Of a stretch of 8,937 nt of DNA, positions 6,323 through 8,937 are shown one piece after another (within the stretch, counting starts at the first letter, position 1; every line of letters starts with the position of its first letter). The notes beneath the pieces are model-generated. The model did not search any database. It was not told the DNA's origin and saw nothing but the letters and a program-made list of their open reading frames with translations. The translations under genes and the position numbers were made by a program. The stretch is from Eubacteriales bacterium (GTDB lineage: Bacteria; Bacillota; Clostridia; Christensenellales; CAG-138): assembly GCA_028703645.1 (NCBI GenBank), contig JAQVML010000034.1, positions 1 through 8,937 on the forward strand, given 5' to 3'.

Positions 6323-7282
6323 TTACTTCCCTCCGATGAGCTTGTTGGCCTCGGAATGATCGAATCGATTTCTATCTTCTTCCGCCTTGATCATGTGTAC
6401 GTTTCCTCCAATATTCTGTCGCAGCGCAAGCACAACGCCCGTGAGCATGTCCGCGCCGGATGTGGAGCCGATGGCGAGCACGCGCGCAATTGCGCGGTTT
6501 GCCGCCGAAGCATCGAAACAGGGTGTCGCCGACCGGAACAGATCGCAGATCGCGTCGTTTGCGAGCGCATCCCCGCTTTGCAGCAAAAAGGTTGTGCTGA
6601 TACGGTTGGTCTTTTCCGCCGCGGCCTTCGCCATATCGCGGATATGCGACTTTGCTTCGAGCAGCTTTTGCGCGCGAAGGAGCAGATGCAGCGTCGCAAA
6701 ATATCCGCAAAGCAGGTCGTCCGAAGACGGGGTGAGTCCCATTCCGCAGCCCGCGCAGTTTGCCGCGGCTTGAGCCGCTTTTTCATACGCGTTTTGCGAA
6801 ACCGCCGCGAACAGCGTTTCCAGTCGGGGTTTGAGAAAGCAGGTGTAGTGGTTTCCCGCGCCGCCCGTGGCGAGCGAAACGAGGCCTGCTTCCGCATCTG
6901 CCGAGTCAAGTTGTGTTACGATTTGCTCTTGCAGTGTGTCTTGAAATGGTTCCGCATCGCAAAGCTCGATGGAATCCAAAGAAAGATCCCGCTGCTTTGC
7001 GCCCGAAAAATCAATCTCGATCTGCGCCTGTGGAATGCGCAGCATCCCTTCTTGCAGATACGCCACCATGCCCGCGCGGACCCCCGCCTGAACCAGCGGT
7101 AGCACCGTCCGCACGGACACGGCATATGGCGTTAGGGCCTTTTCTTGCGCAATCAGCCCGATCAGGCCGGGTTCGCCAAACTCCAGATTCACCGCATGCG
7201 CAAACACGGAATGCACCGTGCCGCAACGCGGCTGACCCTGTGACAAGGCGAATAGGCGCTGACAAACGGCTGCTGCGTACAT
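6323..7282 (-). CDS. allH: DUF2877 protein, AllH/YlbF-type oxamate carbamoyltransferase subunit
   Basis: DUF2877 family protein of 319 aa, somewhat longer than E. coli YlbF/AllH (about 270 aa). In E. coli this is the third protein needed for oxamate carbamoyltransferase. Family motifs are seen at residues 178-194 (GCGMGLTPSSDDLLCGY) and 272-287 (GSTSGADMLTGVVLAL). The glycine and aspartate residues in both probably bind phosphate or metal, which is inference. A basic, acidic and less conserved tail (300-319, EEDRNRFDHSEANK) extends past the second motif. The start at 7282 follows GGAG inside the end of the upstream DUF35 gene, with only 2 nt between stop and start; the stop is 2 nt before fdrA. 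This placement upstream of fdrA differs from E. coli, where it lies downstream of ylbE. The role as partner of the FdrA and DUF1116 proteins is well supported by linkage. Confidence 0.88.
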   Translation of the reverse strand: MYAAAVCQRLFALSQGQPRCGTVHSVFAHAVNLEFGEPGLIGLIAQEKALTPYAVSVRTVLPLVQAGVRAGMVAYLQEGMLRIPQAQIEIDFSGAKQRDLSLDSIELCDAEPFQDTLQEQIVTQLDSADAEAGLVSLATGGAGNHYTCFLKPRLETLFAAVSQNAYEKAAQAAANCAGCGMGLTPSSDDLLCGYFATLHLLLRAQKLLEAKSHIRDMAKAAAEKTNRISTTFLLQSGDALANDAICDLFRSATPCFDASAANRAIARVLAIGSTSGADMLTGVVLALRQNIGGNVHMIKAEEDRNRFDHSEANKLIGGK

Positions 7283-7284
7283 CG

Positions 7285-7653
7285 TTACTCCGGCTTTACA
7301 AACACAAAGCCGTATTCTTCGCAGTCGATGGTTTCTTTGTAAAGGATGCGGCGCGTGCGCACGACGCCGACGGTCGCATTCAGCTCCATTCCGCTCTCGA
7401 TGCCATCGTCAAAGCCGATCTGCCCCGTGACGCGAACGCCGTTTTCAAACTCGACTACGCCGAAGTTGAGCCAGGGTTGCATGTATCCTTCGGGCAGGTT
7501 ATACACCCGCGTCCAGGTCAGCAGCTTGCATTTGCCGCTGAGCGGTATCTCTTTGAATTCGCGCCCGTCGCAATCCGGATTCTGGCAGACGACGTAGCGG
7601 GGATGGTGCAGCTTGCCGCACTTTGTGCATTGATAGGCATACATCTGTTCCAT
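7285..7653 (-). CDS. Zn-ribbon/OB-fold (DUF35) partner of the thiolase-like protein
   Basis: Small protein of 122 aa with the DUF35 layout: an N-terminal rubredoxin-like zinc ribbon with Cys9, Cys12, Cys23 and Cys28 (CTKC and CQNPDC), then an OB-fold over residues ~40-120. Proteins of this family bind thiolase-superfamily enzymes and help hold the CoA substrate. Known examples are the archaeal thiolase/HMG-CoA synthase complex, PhlB in phloroglucinol synthesis, and the ChsH2 DUF35 domain bound to the Ltp2 aldolase. The gene directly follows the thiolase-like gene (13 nt) and has a strong GGAGGG ribosome site in that gap, so the two products almost certainly form a complex. It has no catalytic residues of its own that I can see. 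Confidence 0.92.
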   Translation of the reverse strand: MEQMYAYQCTKCGKLHHPRYVVCQNPDCDGREFKEIPLSGKCKLLTWTRVYNLPEGYMQPWLNFGVVEFENGVRVTGQIGFDDGIESGMELNATVGVVRTRRILYKETIDCEEYGFVFVKPE

Positions 7654-7666
7654 TTTCTTTCCCTCC

Positions 7667-8863
7667 CTACTTTGTCGTCAGAATCGTCGAGACGACGTTG
7701 TTGCCAAACCCGCCAAAGTTGACGGCCAAGCCGGTCTTCGCGCCAACGACTTGGCGTCCTTCGGCCTCACCGCGCAGCTGACGCACGAGTTCGACGATTT
7801 GAGAAACACCGGTCGCACCCAGCGGATGGCCTTTTGCCTTTAACCCGCCGGAGGTATTGATCGGCATCTTCCCGCCAACCTTTGTCTCCCCGTTGCGCGC
7901 GGCAATGTGTCCCTGTCCGCGCGGGAAGAGCCCCACTTCTTCGCTCTCCTCGATTTCGAGAATCTGGAACGCGTCGTGCAGTTCGGCAACGTCGATGTCC
8001 TCCGGCCCCATGCCGGCCATCTTGTAGGCCTTCTGTGCGCTGAGGCGAACGGCCAGCAGGTCGCTCGGGTTCTCGCGGTTTGCAACCACGTGCGTATCCG
8101 TCGCGGAGGATATCCCCGCCACGCGGACAAACAGCTTCTTGTCAAAGCCCAGCTCGTCCTGCTTGTCTTTTGCCACCAGCAGCACGGCGGCGGCACCGTC
8201 CGAAACGGGGCACATATCAAACTGACGCAGCGGATCGGCCACGATCGGATTCGTCGCGTTGATGTAAGCGGGGTTTGTGATGCGATCCAGCACCACCGTG
8301 CGCTGGATGTGCGCAACCGGATTGTGGCAGGCGTTGTCATGGTTTTTCACCGAGACGATGGAGAGGTCTTTGCTCTCTACGCCAAAGCGATCCATGCAAA
8401 GCCGCGTAAACATACCGGCAAACGACGGCAGCGTTAAGCCGTATTTATACTCCGCGGTGGGATGCAGCATGGTCGCGACAAAGTCTGTGCCTTCCCAGCC
8501 GGTCACCTCGCGCATTGCTTCGCCGCCGATGACCAGTACGCAGTCGCACATGCCACTGGCGATCGCCATCACGCCGAGTTTCACGGCGGATGCGCCGGAT
8601 GCGGGGCCGTTTTCAACGGTCTCCGCCATTGCCGGACGAATGTTGAGCGAATCGACCACCGCGCTGGCAGCTCCCGAAACGCGGTTCACCATACCCGCAC
8701 CCATGGAGCCCACGAATACCTGGTCGATGACGTTTCTTCTGCCGGTTTTCGCGCCGGCGTCGTCCATGGCGAGCAGAGCAGCTTCACAGAGCATATCGAG
8801 GAACGAGCCACTCGTCTTTCCAAACTTGGTGTGACCGACGCCAACGATTCCTACCTGTCTCAT
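7667..8863 (-). CDS. SCP2/archaeal-type thiolase-superfamily protein lacking the catalytic cysteine
   Basis: Full-length thiolase fold, 398 aa, closest by motif to SCP2-type and archaeal acetyl-CoA acetyltransferases. It has KNHDNACHNP at 173-182, SDGAAAV at 221-227, HDAF at 296-299 and GHPLGATG at 345-352, ending in NFGGFGNN at 382-389. His296 and His346 match the active-site histidines. At the nucleophile position, where relatives read roughly VEAACASGG, this protein reads VENGPASGA (83-91), so Pro87 (codon CCC) replaces Cys. The Cys of the SCP2-type HDCF motif is Ala298, and no Cys stands before the C-terminal NFGG loop. Ordinary thiolysis through a cysteine acyl-enzyme is therefore unlikely. 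Loss of Cys with a DUF35 partner is known from Ltp2-type retro-aldolases. The start at 8863 follows GAAAGG. It is the first gene seen in the operon, with the DUF35 gene 13 nt downstream. The fold is certain; the reaction is unknown. Confidence 0.9.
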   Translation of the reverse strand: MRQVGIVGVGHTKFGKTSGSFLDMLCEAALLAMDDAGAKTGRRNVIDQVFVGSMGAGMVNRVSGAASAVVDSLNIRPAMAETVENGPASGASAVKLGVMAIASGMCDCVLVIGGEAMREVTGWEGTDFVATMLHPTAEYKYGLTLPSFAGMFTRLCMDRFGVESKDLSIVSVKNHDNACHNPVAHIQRTVVLDRITNPAYINATNPIVADPLRQFDMCPVSDGAAAVLLVAKDKQDELGFDKKLFVRVAGISSATDTHVVANRENPSDLLAVRLSAQKAYKMAGMGPEDIDVAELHDAFQILEIEESEEVGLFPRGQGHIAARNGETKVGGKMPINTSGGLKAKGHPLGATGVSQIVELVRQLRGEAEGRQVVGAKTGLAVNFGGFGNNVVSTILTTK

Positions 8864-8896
8864 TGCCTTTTTCCTTTCTTCCCTTCACGCAGCGCG

Positions 8897-8920
8897 GGCG
8901 CAATTTTTTACTTTTGCGCC
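8897..8920. promoter_or_regulatory. Inverted repeat upstream of the operon's first gene
   Basis: GGCGCAA (8897-8903) and TTGCGCC (8914-8920) form a perfect 7-bp inverted repeat around an AT-rich 10-base centre, 34 bp upstream of the thiolase-like start. It could be a regulator site or a leader hairpin. The promoter itself is not clear within the 74 bp visible before the window ends. Confidence 0.35.
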
Positions 8921-8937
8921 GCACGCGAACCTGTCTA

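Noticed and set aside
6913..7722. Plus-strand open frame of 269 codons spanning three genes
   Set aside because: It crosses the DUF2877, DUF35 and thiolase-like genes on the opposite strand and has no recognisable domain.

Overview
The window carries eight genes, all on the minus strand, so transcription runs from high to low coordinates. Most starts have strong AGGAGG-type ribosome binding sites. The coding DNA is moderately GC-rich, and the whole set looks like catabolism in a fermentative or anaerobic bacterium. A Clostridia-like Firmicute, or something similar such as Synergistota, fits best. This placement is inferred from gene style only; there is no rRNA or other marker here.

Positions 8863 to 2450 hold a tightly packed six-gene operon: a thiolase-superfamily protein, its usual Zn-ribbon/OB-fold (DUF35) partner, a DUF2877 protein (AllH/YlbF type), FdrA (AllF), a DUF1116 protein (AllG/YlbE type) and a metal-dependent cyclase-family hydrolase. 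The first five genes are 1 to 13 nt apart and the cyclase follows after 72 nt. FdrA, DUF1116 and DUF2877 together match the three subunits assigned in E. coli to oxamate carbamoyltransferase. That enzyme splits oxalurate, the end of anaerobic allantoin breakdown, into oxamate and carbamoyl phosphate. The thiolase/DUF35 pair and the cyclase are not part of the E. coli allantoin set, and no carbamate kinase, allantoinase or allantoate hydrolase is visible. The substrate may therefore be a different ureido or cyclic-imide compound.

The thiolase-like protein is the most unusual gene. By hand alignment it keeps the two active-site histidines but has proline where the nucleophilic cysteine should be, and it also lacks the other cysteines used by SCP2-type thiolases. 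Loss of the cysteine together with a DUF35 partner resembles the Ltp2/ChsH2 steroid side-chain retro-aldolases, so this pair may make or break a C-C bond without forming an acyl-enzyme.

Positions 2449 to 1 are different in character. An AT-richer stretch carries a small membrane-anchored protein of unknown function (1825-2370), a gene-free region of about 470 bp (1356-1824) with repeats and two hairpins, and then a UraA-type uracil permease (51-1355). A perfect TATAAT overlaps the stop codon of the cyclase and a 12-bp hairpin follows it, so the small gene may be a separate transcription unit. Functionally, the permease could import a pyrimidine-like ring, the cyclase could open a cyclic amide, and the FdrA complex could recover carbamoyl phosphate from the ureido product. 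The thiolase/DUF35 pair would then process the carbon skeleton. This pathway is an inference from gene order.
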